Virus record (IMG/VR): IMGVR_UViG_3300005096_000055
Coordinates: 1 to 58,902 of that record
Length of the DNA stretch: 58,902 nucleotides
Reading direction: 5' to 3' (one strand)
Origin: a virus
The notes below the pieces were generated by a model. That model saw nothing but the letters and a program-made list of their open reading frames with translations, did no database searches and had not been told where the DNA came from. The position numbers were made by a program, and so were the translations under genes. Shown piece by piece: positions 46,055 through 54,574 of the stretch; the first letter of the stretch is position 1, and each line of letters begins with the position of its first letter.

Positions 46055-47238
46055 CAGACTACCTTGCCCAACTCGAAGAGCTCAAGCTCCCTGGAGATCG
46101 ATCCGGTTACGAAACGAAGCGCCGTAACCACGACTCGTATCCAGAAGGTTGGCGCCCAGGCCTTGACGTCGATTCAGAATCTGGTGGCTACATCACGACC
46201 GAGGCCTACCAACCTGGTTCCGAACCCGACAACGAAGCAGTCCTCGAGGAGTTCGGATACGACCCCGCAGCATGGACGATTGTCTCCATTCGGCATGGAA
46301 AGTGGCAAACGTACGACGAGCGTTGGCTGGAGACCAAGAAGATCTTCATTGAGCCACAAAAGCGTACCGCATTGGTACGGTTCGACACCGAGCAGATCAT
46401 GGCACGCATCTTGACTTGGAAGCCTAAGAAGCCATCCTCGAGGCTCTCAGAGGCATCGTTCTTTGCCCTCTCGGGAGACACTCAATTCGGGAAGATCGAG
46501 AATGGTGGAACCGAAGCGATCATTGAGCAATACATGAGTGAGTTATCGCGCACCCTTCATCGTCAGAAGAAGATCAAAGCCGCGACCGTAGTCCTTCCAT
46601 GGCTCGGTGACTGCATCGAAGGCAACCAATCACAAGGCGGCAGAGTCAAAGGCCGGATCGACCTGTCCCTCACCCAGCAGATACGGATCCTGCGCCGCAT
46701 CATCATGTGGCAGATCAAACAGTTCACGCCGACAGCAGACAGGGTGATCGTTGTCGTCATACCGGGAAACCATGATGATGTTGATAGGCAAATCTTGACT
46801 TCGATGACGGATTCGTGGGCGATAGAAGCGATCTCTGCTGTAGCCGATGCCGTGGCCGAGAACGAAGACCTCAACGAGCGAGTGAGCTTCATCTTCCCCG
46901 ACGAAGACACCATGTCAGTCACCGATGAATTCTCCGGCGTAGTCACTTCTATGGTTCACGGCCACCAATTCGGGACAGGAGTCAACGGTTGGAAGACTTG
47001 GTGGGATGGGCAGTGTGCAGGGAGGACACCAGTAGGTGACGCCGATCTTCTGCTATCTGCCCATCGCCACCATCTCAGGATCCAGGACTACGGTGGCTCG
47101 AGGCTATGGATACAGCAACCCTCGCTTGACATGGGTTCATCCTGGTGGACGGAGAGGAAAGGTGACCAATCGCCTGGTCGCATGATATCGTTCATAGCAA
47201 TCGATGGGCGAGTGGTCGAACTAGATCCCGTCCTATAA
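46051..47238 (+). CDS. Metallophosphoesterase
   Basis: 395 residues from GTG. Calcineurin-like motifs are complete: GDTQFGK (142-148), GDCIEGN (186-192), GNHDD (239-243), HGH (303-305) and HRHH (338-341), giving a two-metal hydrolase site. Substrate unknown: nucleic acid, nucleotide or cyclic-nucleotide signal are possible. The N-terminal 130 residues are a separate domain, partly similar to phage HTH/terminase-linked regions. Unusual place between tail and endolysin. Confidence 0.85.
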   Translation: MTDYLAQLEELKLPGDRSGYETKRRNHDSYPEGWRPGLDVDSESGGYITTEAYQPGSEPDNEAVLEEFGYDPAAWTIVSIRHGKWQTYDERWLETKKIFIEPQKRTALVRFDTEQIMARILTWKPKKPSSRLSEASFFALSGDTQFGKIENGGTEAIIEQYMSELSRTLHRQKKIKAATVVLPWLGDCIEGNQSQGGRVKGRIDLSLTQQIRILRRIIMWQIKQFTPTADRVIVVVIPGNHDDVDRQILTSMTDSWAIEAISAVADAVAENEDLNERVSFIFPDEDTMSVTDEFSGVVTSMVHGHQFGTGVNGWKTWWDGQCAGRTPVGDADLLLSAHRHHLRIQDYGGSRLWIQQPSLDMGSSWWTERKGDQSPGRMISFIAIDGRVVELDPVL

Positions 47239-47250
47239 GGAGAAGCACCT

Positions 47251-48213
47251 ATGAAGCGGATACCAGAATCGGTAATCAGCATGATCGAGGCACTTGGTGT
47301 CAGTGTTGTTGTCGTGGATGGGGCGTGGGAGCGTGGCAGTGATTTCCCAACTGGCATTGTTGGTGGCATGGTTCATCATTGGGGGAGCGAGGCTGCTCGT
47401 CGGGGTGACGTACAGGCTGGCCATTCGTACCCGAAGTCACAGGGTGGATTAAGGACCGATGAACGGATCGTTGACAACTGGTTCGTTGATCAGGACGGAA
47501 CCATCTATCTGATTGCTGCCGGGGCTTCCAACTACTCGTCATGCTACGGGTCACGCCAGGTGCTCAATGAGGTACGTGAAGGAAGGTGGCCGGGTGGTAC
47601 GGCGCGACAGCGCAAGCTGACTCATAACACGATCTGTGGGAACAAGTACTTCTGGAATGTTGAGACTGAACACCCAGGTGATGGCTCGCCAATGCCTGAC
47701 ATCCAGGAAGTTGCGGTCGCTGCACTTGTTGCATGCATGGCTCGGGCACTCAACCAGTCGATCGACCAGGTGATTGGGCATTCAGAATGGACAACGCGCA
47801 AGGTCGATCCACGCTGGGAGGGCCCAGGTAACCGTATGCCAGCTATCCGTGCTGAAGCGCTTTCGATCTTCGCCGGCAATCTACCCCTACCACTACCACC
47901 ACAGGAGACAGACATGCTCCAGATGCCACCAACACTCAAGTACGGCGACGGTGCCTGGGTCAACCAACGACAAGATGCACCGAATGGTGACTTCAGCATT
48001 GAGGCGATCTATGCAGTCGAGAACCTCCAGGCCCTCATGGCTTTGCGTGGGTTCATTGATGAGAACAGCGAAGATGACGGATCGATCCCGGCCGATGGGA
48101 AGTTCGGTCGCGGAACAGAAGCAGCAGTGAAGGCATTCCAGACATCAGTTGGGCTAGCATCTGACGGTGTTGCCGGACCAATGACCTGGACGGCACTCAT
48201 ACTTGCAACCTAG
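47251..48213 (+). CDS. Endolysin: N-acetylmuramoyl-L-alanine amidase
   Basis: 320 residues after AAGGAG. Amidase_2/PGRP domain: H42-H43 (VHHWG), Y96/E140 region (VETEHPGDG), H177 (IGHSEW) and K184/D186, with zinc ligands H42, H177 and D186 likely. A C-terminal peptidoglycan-binding domain (residues about 235-318) contains KFGRGTEAAVKAFQTSVGLA and GVAGPMTWTAL. It cuts the amide bond between muramic acid and the stem peptide. No signal peptide, so it needs the holin. Confidence 0.92.
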   Translation: MKRIPESVISMIEALGVSVVVVDGAWERGSDFPTGIVGGMVHHWGSEAARRGDVQAGHSYPKSQGGLRTDERIVDNWFVDQDGTIYLIAAGASNYSSCYGSRQVLNEVREGRWPGGTARQRKLTHNTICGNKYFWNVETEHPGDGSPMPDIQEVAVAALVACMARALNQSIDQVIGHSEWTTRKVDPRWEGPGNRMPAIRAEALSIFAGNLPLPLPPQETDMLQMPPTLKYGDGAWVNQRQDAPNGDFSIEAIYAVENLQALMALRGFIDENSEDDGSIPADGKFGRGTEAAVKAFQTSVGLASDGVAGPMTWTALILAT

Positions 48214-48225
48214 GAAGGGAGCTAC

Positions 48226-48441
48226 ATGCTCGAACGAATCAAGCAAGAACCAGTGAGGTTCTGGTCGACACTGACTGGCATCATCACGGCAGGGTTCGGG
48301 ATCCTCATTGGGTTCGGGATCCTCGACTGGACAGCCGAACAGATCGGCCTCATCCTGGTACTGTGGGCAGCCGTTGGGTCCCTGTTCCAGTTCTTCTACG
48401 TGAGGAACAAGGTCACGCCCACACAACCGCCCAACCAGTAA
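48226..48441 (+). CDS. Holin-like membrane protein
   Basis: 71 residues. Two membrane spans (TLTGIITAGFGILIGFGILD and IGLILVLWAAVGSLFQFFYV) with a short polar C-terminus, right after the endolysin. GGAAGGGAG site. Fits a class II holin. Confidence 0.85.
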   Translation: MLERIKQEPVRFWSTLTGIITAGFGILIGFGILDWTAEQIGLILVLWAAVGSLFQFFYVRNKVTPTQPPNQ

Positions 48442-48460
48442 CCACACACAAGATCAGAGA

Positions 48461-48501
48461 AAGCCCCCTCCCCGTCTAGGTGCCGGGTCAGAAGGGGGCT
48501 T
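48461..48501. terminator. Bidirectional terminator between convergent operons
   Basis: 9-bp stem AAGCCCCCT/AGGGGGCTT (48461-48469, 48493-48501) at the meeting point of the late operon and the minus-strand block. Confidence 0.8.
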
Positions 48502-48529
48502 CTCTGTGTCTGTGCAACGTGAGTACACG

Positions 48530-48739
48530 CTATTCGTGTAGCCGTGAGCTCTGGTCCTTCCAGTGCCAGAAGTGAGCCTCATCCCTCGAGCGGTAATGCA
48601 TGACCATCTGTGAGCGTTTCCACTGCCTCTTACCTGGGCGCCCACGCATCGATCTGATCACGGTAGAGAAGTGCGTTGAATCAGCTTCACAGGCACAATC
48701 GATCTTCGACTCCTTCGCTGCCATCCACTGCACGGCCAT
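48530..48739 (-). CDS. Small basic phage protein
   Basis: 69 residues (MAVQWMAAKESKIDCACEAD...). Basic, His/Arg-rich C-terminus (MHYRSRDEAHFWHWKDQSSR). Start shares a base with the previous stop (TGATG). Function unknown. Confidence 0.65.
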   Translation of the reverse strand: MAVQWMAAKESKIDCACEADSTHFSTVIRSMRGRPGKRQWKRSQMVMHYRSRDEAHFWHWKDQSSRLHE

Positions 48740-49020
48740 CAGCGACCCTCGTACTGCCACATACGGGCATTGCAGTAGGCGTGTACGGCACCTTCAGTTA
48801 GGTCGGTGTCGTGATCATGCTGGAGGTGGATGAGGTGGTCAAAGAAGCCCAAAGGGAACAAGGTTGGATTGACGACCCTGTCAAACACCCAATCTGCCGG
48901 TTCTCCATGAATATCCACTTGACAGTAGAAGCACTTGCCATCTTGCCGCTTCACATACTCTTCTCTGACCGCACGCCTATCCCTCCATGTCAACTGTGAG
49001 TACTCCACTGGCAGGTTCAT
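48739..49020 (-). CDS. Endonuclease VII-like HNH nuclease
   Basis: 93 residues. C30-x-x-C33, then HLIHLQHDH and TEGAVHAYCNARMWQYEGR: the compact HNH (EndoVII) pattern in phages, with H68/H70 and N84 as likely catalytic and metal residues. Family members resolve branched DNA, for example Holliday junctions, before packaging. ATGA-coupled. Confidence 0.85.
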   Translation of the reverse strand: MNLPVEYSQLTWRDRRAVREEYVKRQDGKCFYCQVDIHGEPADWVFDRVVNPTLFPLGFFDHLIHLQHDHDTDLTEGAVHAYCNARMWQYEGR

Positions 49021-49742
49021 CGCGCCACCGTCGCACCGAGATGCTTCTTGATCAGCCATGCACCCCTAACCATCTCAGGGCTCGGCTTCATGCCAACGAA
49101 GTGCCTGAGCTTCAACAGCTCCGTCAATGTGAACTGTGGCACGCCAGCATGCACACCCTGAGGCAGCATCACATCCTCATCCTTTGTGATCACGACATAC
49201 TCACCCACCGTCCCGAGGTACACTTTTGCATACCCCTTCGACTCGAGATCCCACTTGAGTTGTTCGGCGGCTGCAACCGATGTCAGGCCCTTGAGCTTCT
49301 TGGGTAGCCTTGGCAGCCGAGCCTCGCCATTGATGGCAGCGCTCACCTTCGTTGCCTGCTTGGACCAACTGTACAGCTCCCTCTTCTTGACGAACTGAGG
49401 GTGCTTCCAGAACAGCGTGAACCAGGACCGACCGGCGTTCTCGCGTGGTAACGCTTCGGTGATCGATCCACCCTTATGGAACTCGATCTCATACAGGGCG
49501 CCGGTAGCTCTCATGATTTGATCGCGATGGAGGCGGCAGGTTGTGTCGGCAGCCTCGAGGAAGTCGACACTGAGCTTGTCAGTCAAGCTTGAATATTGCC
49601 TGGAAAGCCTTTTGGAGGCCCCGAGCCGCCTCCACAGAACTAACTCCACCGTAGGGATGAGGGAGCTTACCTTGGGTAGCTCCGTGCAGGCCTTGCACTT
49701 CTTCATCGACTTGCGGATCTTGATCGCTCTCTTCGTCTCCAT
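49017..49742 (-). CDS. Phage protein of unknown function, 241 residues
   Basis: Starts after GAGGGG. N-terminus basic with CKAC (KIRKSMKKCKACTELPKV), middle WFTLFWKHPQFVKKRELYSW, C-terminus with EYVVITKDEDVMLPQGVHAG. No known domain recognised. Sits between the EndoVII-like and ERCC4 nucleases, so a DNA-processing role is plausible. Confidence 0.7.
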   Translation of the reverse strand: METKRAIKIRKSMKKCKACTELPKVSSLIPTVELVLWRRLGASKRLSRQYSSLTDKLSVDFLEAADTTCRLHRDQIMRATGALYEIEFHKGGSITEALPRENAGRSWFTLFWKHPQFVKKRELYSWSKQATKVSAAINGEARLPRLPKKLKGLTSVAAAEQLKWDLESKGYAKVYLGTVGEYVVITKDEDVMLPQGVHAGVPQFTLTELLKLRHFVGMKPSPEMVRGAWLIKKHLGATVAR

Positions 49743-49751
49743 GTTGACCCC

Positions 49752-49796
49752 TCAACTGTTCTTGTACTTCGGTCGGAAGTACTTCACCTTGCCCAC
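49752..49796 (-). CDS. Possible 14-residue basic peptide
   Basis: MGKVKYFRPKYKNS from a GTG with AGAGG 5 bases upstream, in the gap between two genes. Very short; only the site and the gap support it. Confidence 0.3.
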   Translation of the reverse strand: MGKVKYFRPKYKNS

Positions 49797-49823
49797 TGAA
49801 TCCTCTTGCTGTTCCCATGGCCA

Positions 49824-50501
49824 TCACGATAACGCATCCCACAAGCGCTCGGCTGTCTTTGGTCCGATTCCCTTGATCTTGAGCAACTCTGCCTTGTCAT
49901 CGAACAACCAGGTGAAGGGGAGGCCACCGAAGTGATCCATAATTGCAGTTGCTTGTACCGGCCCAACACCATCGAATCCTTGTAGGAAGTGAATCTGCCA
50001 GGACCTCGAGTCTCGCGTCCCCCACTTGGTTCTTGGCGATGATGGGCGCCTATCCAGTGAGCTCCTGCCGTTCTGATGGTCGGGTGATTCGGTCCACTTC
50101 TTGATGGCCTTGATCACCTGCACCATCTCGGCTTGGTCGCGCACGCGATAGGTCGGCATGTCGTAGAGGAGTGCCACTGAGGTCAGGAGCACGAACATGC
50201 CTTCCTTGGTGAGCTTGTCGTATCTCCCCATAGGTTGGCCATCCGTAGTCCACTGTCCGAACCCCTCGAGCACCAGGAACGCCTGATCGATCGAATCGAT
50301 TTGCCCGAGCTCCTTGGCCAATCTCCCGTCGTCCAGTGACGACTCAAGGTCATTGGGGTACTGCTTCCTCTGGACCCCGTACCATCGCTTACCGGCCATC
50401 CACATGAAGTCGACACCGTGCTTCTCGGGCTTCGAGCTGGTGCGCCCGAGCTCGCGCACTAGGGACTTGGGTTCAGTGGGTGAACAGAGGATCTTCTTCA
50501 T
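49824..50501 (-). CDS. ERCC4-type structure-specific nuclease
   Basis: 225 residues from an ATGA overlap. N-terminal ERCC4 nuclease: GVDFMWMAGKRWYGVQRKQY, then PNDLESSLDDGR, in which the usual ERK active-site triad reads QRK. C-terminal tandem helix-hairpin-helix (FDGVGPVQATAIMDHFGGLP, LLKIKGIGPKTAERLWDAL) binds DNA. XPF/Mus81-like enzymes cut branched DNA in recombination. Confidence 0.88.
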   Translation of the reverse strand: MKKILCSPTEPKSLVRELGRTSSKPEKHGVDFMWMAGKRWYGVQRKQYPNDLESSLDDGRLAKELGQIDSIDQAFLVLEGFGQWTTDGQPMGRYDKLTKEGMFVLLTSVALLYDMPTYRVRDQAEMVQVIKAIKKWTESPDHQNGRSSLDRRPSSPRTKWGTRDSRSWQIHFLQGFDGVGPVQATAIMDHFGGLPFTWLFDDKAELLKIKGIGPKTAERLWDALS

Positions 50502-51358
50502 TTCCCCTTCTTCTTCTGAGCAGCTTTCCTCTCGGCAACCGTCATCTTCGGCTTCTTCTTGCCCTTCTCTTTCCACCCAGCAACGTCCCTGAGGTAGTCG
50601 TAGGCGAAGTTCTCGACGGGCTCGTTCTTGAGCATCTCTCTCTCACGGTCCTTGGCGGTCGTGATGCTCCAGCCCTTCTTGTCCTGGGTGAACAGAATCG
50701 CTGTGTGGACATTGTGCATGAGGCGCTTGTTGCCAGTCGGCTTCAACCCGACATGGCCGAAGGTGCTGATCACATCCTTGCTGTCACCAAAGCTCCCTCC
50801 ACCCCTCGAGACGGCAGCGGCGCCGGCTGTAACGAACGTATGACCGCGGTGCATGTAGAAGACGGCTTTGGAGAACGAGTTGTACAGGGGCTTGATGACG
50901 TTCCAGTCAGTGAAGCCCTCGAACAGGTTCTCCTTGGCTGGGTTCTTCATGACCTTTCTCCGGCTCACGAAGTAGTCACCCTTGTCCTCGCCGTACACCT
51001 CGTTGGAGTAGTGGTTCTGCGCTTCTTCCCACGACACATCCATGAGATCAGCAACGGCCCAATCGTCGTTACCCATGTTCTTCTTGATCATCTTGCCGAA
51101 GGCCACGTAGTCTTCCCAACCGTCATAAGGGATGGTGAGATTGATGCGGCCGGACTCAGCTAGATCAGGGTAGCCGTCATAGAGCATGCGCTCGATGGCG
51201 TAGTCGGTGTCCAAGACGTAGAAGTCGCCATCGATGTCGGCCTCGAGCAATGCTTGAGCAATGTCCAACCAGGCCTTGGACTTACCTGCGCCCGACCCAC
51301 CGTACCCGAGAATCCTCTCGCGCGGCTTGCCCTTCGGTATGTAGAGTTGCTTCCCCAT
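50498..51358 (-). CDS. Sak4-like AAA/RecA-type ATPase
   Basis: 286 residues. Walker A GYGGSGAGKS (18-27), Walker B-like DDWAVADLMD, and a Lys-rich C-terminal tail (KKKPKMTVAERKAAQKKKGK). Phage proteins of this type (Sak4 group) are minimal RecA-like ATPases that work with SSB in annealing or strand exchange. Next to the exonuclease gene, as in other recombination modules. Confidence 0.8.
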   Translation of the reverse strand: MGKQLYIPKGKPRERILGYGGSGAGKSKAWLDIAQALLEADIDGDFYVLDTDYAIERMLYDGYPDLAESGRINLTIPYDGWEDYVAFGKMIKKNMGNDDWAVADLMDVSWEEAQNHYSNEVYGEDKGDYFVSRRKVMKNPAKENLFEGFTDWNVIKPLYNSFSKAVFYMHRGHTFVTAGAAAVSRGGGSFGDSKDVISTFGHVGLKPTGNKRLMHNVHTAILFTQDKKGWSITTAKDREREMLKNEPVENFAYDYLRDVAGWKEKGKKKPKMTVAERKAAQKKKGK

Positions 51359-51361
51359 GTA

Positions 51362-52354
51362 CTACCCCTTCTCTTTGCGTGGTGTGATGCTCCAACGGTC
51401 ATAGTTGCTCGTTTTCGTGTACCTGTCAACCAGCTCTTTGCCCTCGCCGGCGATCAGTGCAGTCTTGTCGAGCCTCTGACTGGAGACCTCGGTGATCTTG
51501 ACTTGGAAGTGGTCACTACCAAACCGCAGCCTGTTGTTGCGGTACCCACCATCAAGCTGCTTCTTGATGCGGTCCTTCTCTTTCTTGGCCCACTTCTCGG
51601 TCTCAACGACCTCGTAATACCCAGCCAGCATGTCGTCGAGTTCAGCGATGTTGTCGATCGGGATCTCACCGTCACCAACTTCGGTGTCATCGACCTCATC
51701 CTCATCATGGAGGAACCAGAACTCACAGAAGTACGAGGCCCCGCCATCAACATCGCACTTGGGCATCTCGCCCTTCTTGAACATGTTGTAGAGGCGCACC
51801 GCTCTCGAGCGTATCTGGCGCAACGTCTTGGGTGGCTCGTTGATCAGCCAGGTATCGATGAGGCCATCATCGCGGCGCTTGACCGTGTAGTGGGCAGTGA
51901 GGTGCTCGGAAGCAAGCATGTAGATGGCAAGTTGCCATGCGTAGCTTGGACGAGCGTTGAAGCGACCGTTGATCCACTGATCAAACGACGACCTCGAGGC
52001 CGACTTACACTCCCACAGCCGCTCTCCACCGTACTCGCCGGAGTCGAACTGGTCTGAGGTGCCGAGGTTGATGTACCCATCGATGTGGCCGACGATGTGG
52101 AGTTTCCCAGGTAAGATCTTGAGCACGACTTCGGCCTGATCACCGTTGAACTCGTATCCCTCTTGAGTGAGCTGCTCAACGGCCGCAGCTTCGTGGAGGT
52201 GCCCCTCAGAGAACGCTCTCTTGATGACATCCTTGTGCTCCATGGGCTGGACACCATCGTAGATGGCCCACAGCTTTCTCGAGCACCCGCCGAACGACGA
52301 TGCGCGCACATAGATGATGCCGTCCTTGGTGTAGACAGATGGTCCGTCAGCCAC
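51362..52354 (-). CDS. PD-(D/E)XK exonuclease (Cas4/RecB-like)
   Basis: 330 residues from GTG with GAAAGGAACC. H54/E55 region (GHLHEAAAVEQL), D92 (GHIDGYI), E115-x-K117 (WECKS) and Q141-x3-Y145 (QLAIY) are the RecB-family nuclease set. Cys24 and later cysteines (PKCDVDGG, YFCEFWF) might hold an iron-sulfur cluster as in Cas4, which I cannot confirm. Likely resects ends for the Sak4-like ATPase. The C-terminus is charged and helical. Confidence 0.85.
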   Translation of the reverse strand: MADGPSVYTKDGIIYVRASSFGGCSRKLWAIYDGVQPMEHKDVIKRAFSEGHLHEAAAVEQLTQEGYEFNGDQAEVVLKILPGKLHIVGHIDGYINLGTSDQFDSGEYGGERLWECKSASRSSFDQWINGRFNARPSYAWQLAIYMLASEHLTAHYTVKRRDDGLIDTWLINEPPKTLRQIRSRAVRLYNMFKKGEMPKCDVDGGASYFCEFWFLHDEDEVDDTEVGDGEIPIDNIAELDDMLAGYYEVVETEKWAKKEKDRIKKQLDGGYRNNRLRFGSDHFQVKITEVSSQRLDKTALIAGEGKELVDRYTKTSNYDRWSITPRKEKG

Positions 52355-53000
52355 GTTGGTTCCTTTCGGGGAAGTCGGTTACCTTGAGCTTGGTGATGAT
52401 GCGCTGGCCCATGCGGTTGCGGAGTTCAACAACTGGTCGTAGTACCCAGCCCTCGGCCTCGGTGTCGCGTTCGTACGATGGAACCATCCCACCACCACGG
52501 AACCAATCGACTGCATGACGGAGTGGCATCATCGCTGCGACGAACACATGATTGATGCCAAGCTGATTGGCGATGTCGAAGACGTTCTCTCGCTCAAGGA
52601 ACACGCCGGTCTCGGTTACCATCACATCGTACAGGATGAAGCCCTTGTCTGATCGATAGTCACCGCCACCCTTCTGAATCCCAGCGCCATAGCCCTCACC
52701 GTAGAGCGTGAGGCCGTCGAGGTTCAGCCTCACCGTCCTGTCACCAATCTCGTTGAGGTGGTTCATGAGGTCAACGTGGAGCTGTGCATTGTCTGTTCTG
52801 CCGCCGATACTGAACCCTGATGTACCAACGTGAATGCGCGTGTTGGTCCCATCGATCTTCTCGGTAGCCTCCCACATGTCCTCAGCTAGGTAGCTGAACT
52901 CAGGCTCACTCCATTTCCACATGAGGAACGTCTTGTGGTGGTTGTTGGGGTCGCGCTTGAACACGGACTGGATCTTTGGGTATGTGGGGGTGGTGGTCAT
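52347..53000 (-). CDS. Rnl2-like RNA ligase
   Basis: 217 residues. Nucleotidyltransferase motifs: I, EKIDGTN with K48 as the adenylated lysine; Ia-like GFSIGGRTDN; LYGEGYG and FILYDVM (III); EGWVLRP (IV); ITKLKVT (V). It joins RNA ends with ATP through 5'-phosphate/3'-OH chemistry, complementary to RtcB. It lacks a large C-terminal domain. ATGA-coupled to the preceding gene. Confidence 0.85.
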   Translation of the reverse strand: MTTTPTYPKIQSVFKRDPNNHHKTFLMWKWSEPEFSYLAEDMWEATEKIDGTNTRIHVGTSGFSIGGRTDNAQLHVDLMNHLNEIGDRTVRLNLDGLTLYGEGYGAGIQKGGGDYRSDKGFILYDVMVTETGVFLERENVFDIANQLGINHVFVAAMMPLRHAVDWFRGGGMVPSYERDTEAEGWVLRPVVELRNRMGQRIITKLKVTDFPERNQRG

Positions 53001-53431
53001 GTCGTCCCTCTCTCTGCTGGGAACCTCACCAGGAGCCGGTAACCAGTTCCGTAGTACCCATTTCCGTCATCGCCCTCAACCGCATACAGGTTGATGCGCT
53101 TGTCCTCAGCCACGACGAACACGGAGTAGATGGTTTCACGTTCCCATTCACTTTCGTCATCAGACACGCCTTCTTCAAACTCGACTGCTGTGATGATGTT
53201 GTCGCAGTCGTTCAGTTCCGTGAGGCCATACCAGCCGCTCGCGCATCCGCCACATCCTTCGTTCGCGACAACCCTGACAACGGTTCCGTCATCGAGCTCA
53301 AGATGATCATCGGCAACCTTCGCTACCTTGTGCCCAAGAAGGAGATCACGGATCTTGTCGTGGTCGAATTCACTGTACTCGGTAATCGTCTTGTCGTTGT
53401 ACGGATAGGCCTCATTGATCAGTTTGGTCAT
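52997..53431 (-). CDS. Conserved phage protein (DUF7448-like)
   Basis: 144 residues. GHKVAKVADDHLELDDGTVV, EGCGGCASGWYGLTELNDCD and EGDDGNGYYGTGYRLLV match a beta-rich phage family with a GYYGTGY end; I recall it under DUF7448, which should be checked. It may bind metal through CGGC. Start at ATGA. Confidence 0.75.
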   Translation of the reverse strand: MTKLINEAYPYNDKTITEYSEFDHDKIRDLLLGHKVAKVADDHLELDDGTVVRVVANEGCGGCASGWYGLTELNDCDNIITAVEFEEGVSDDESEWERETIYSVFVVAEDKRINLYAVEGDDGNGYYGTGYRLLVRFPAERGTT

Positions 53432-53649
53432 GTCTTCTCCCTGTCCATAGGTACTAGCGCACATATCTTCCCGTCGAATATCACTTCGTTGCATCCAGTC
53501 AACGTGAGGGTGTCGCCGCCGTCGATCCATGCCAACGAGGTGATGATGCTGCCGATCGATTCGTTCTTGATGTTGCTGAACCCGATGGAGATGTTCGGTG
53601 TTTGTTCCTTGTACGCTGGTCTCTTGTTCTTGGTGCGTCGGAATATCAT
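53428..53649 (-). CDS. Small phage protein
   Basis: 73 residues (MIFRRTKNKRPAYKEQTPNI...). Basic N-terminus, beta-rich rest (DTLTLTGCNEVIFDGKICAL). ATGA-coupled. Function unknown. Confidence 0.65.
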   Translation of the reverse strand: MIFRRTKNKRPAYKEQTPNISIGFSNIKNESIGSIITSLAWIDGGDTLTLTGCNEVIFDGKICALVPMDREKT

Positions 53650-54224
53650 GTCGTCTCCCATCGATTCAGGTAGAGCTTCTCGAACTTCTTCTGGTAAGCA
53701 ACCTCATGCTTGCGACATAGGAATATGTCCATGTTGCTAGCTGGCCCCGTTGCCGAGCAGTCACATTCACTGGCCTTCACGCCGTACTCGTCTCTCTCAC
53801 AGCCTTCACAGACATCAGGCACTTGAGATACAACATCTAGAAGGATCCCGCACTCGCTGCAGAAGTGCTCAGTGAATGGTCTGAGGTCTCCAGGCGTCCA
53901 TCCTTCAGGCTCTCTGCAACACCCATCACATCCGTGGACTGCCTCGAACTCAGTCCCAACTTCCTTCCAGTAGGGAAGCTGATCGGGATCAGGGTGCCCA
54001 ATGCCGTGCTCACAGATCCTCTCGAAGATGTTGCGGTCGTCGCGGTAGAGCAGGTCCATGGAGCGCATGTGGTGAATTGATGGGTTGTGGATCACACAGT
54101 TGCGACCCTTGCAGTTCTGCCGGTAATGGACTCCGATGATGCGGTGGCCATGGATCAGCCAGACCTCGCCAGGGATCGTGACGGTGTCGACGTACTCGAG
54201 GGCTGGATCAGGTTCGTTACTCAT
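53646..54224 (-). CDS. Multi-zinc-site phage protein
   Basis: 192 residues with many zinc-like pairs: CKGRNC, CEHGIGHPDPD, CDGCC, CSEC, CEGC, CDC and a final CRKHE. Several zinc knuckles suggest a scaffold or nucleic-acid binding role. Start at ATGA; a much longer in-frame extension is rejected. Function unknown. Confidence 0.7.
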   Translation of the reverse strand: MSNEPDPALEYVDTVTIPGEVWLIHGHRIIGVHYRQNCKGRNCVIHNPSIHHMRSMDLLYRDDRNIFERICEHGIGHPDPDQLPYWKEVGTEFEAVHGCDGCCREPEGWTPGDLRPFTEHFCSECGILLDVVSQVPDVCEGCERDEYGVKASECDCSATGPASNMDIFLCRKHEVAYQKKFEKLYLNRWETT

Positions 54225-54574
54225 GACATCTCCACGTTCTCTTTGATGGAAATGTGCCTGTGTCCGTTCATTTCGTACCAAGATGCGTGTTCGCTGAATT
54301 CGTAGCCGCATGCGATGCATCTCGAGACGACCGGCGGTCTGGACTCGTTCAGCTTGTCCGTCCACATGCACCTGAGGCAGATGGATTCTGTCTCGTTGAT
54401 GATGAGATCCCCGTCAACTACTACCTGCTTGATTCTGCCACCAGACCCGCAGATAGGCGCCAGAGCCCCGCTTGGACTTTCCTTCACCAAGTGCCAGGTG
54501 CCGGCCTTAGTCATCCCTAGGTCTAGGTGCTCGGCTACATACGGAACGCTGGGATCAAAGTCTAGGTTGCTCAT
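54221..54574 (-). CDS. Zinc-ribbon protein
   Basis: 117 residues with CLRC and CIAC (about residues 67-91) forming a zinc ribbon, plus a C-terminal helix. GAGAGGGG site; first gene of this sub-operon. Function unknown. Confidence 0.7.
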   Translation of the reverse strand: MSNLDFDPSVPYVAEHLDLGMTKAGTWHLVKESPSGALAPICGSGGRIKQVVVDGDLIINETESICLRCMWTDKLNESRPPVVSRCIACGYEFSEHASWYEMNGHRHISIKENVEMS

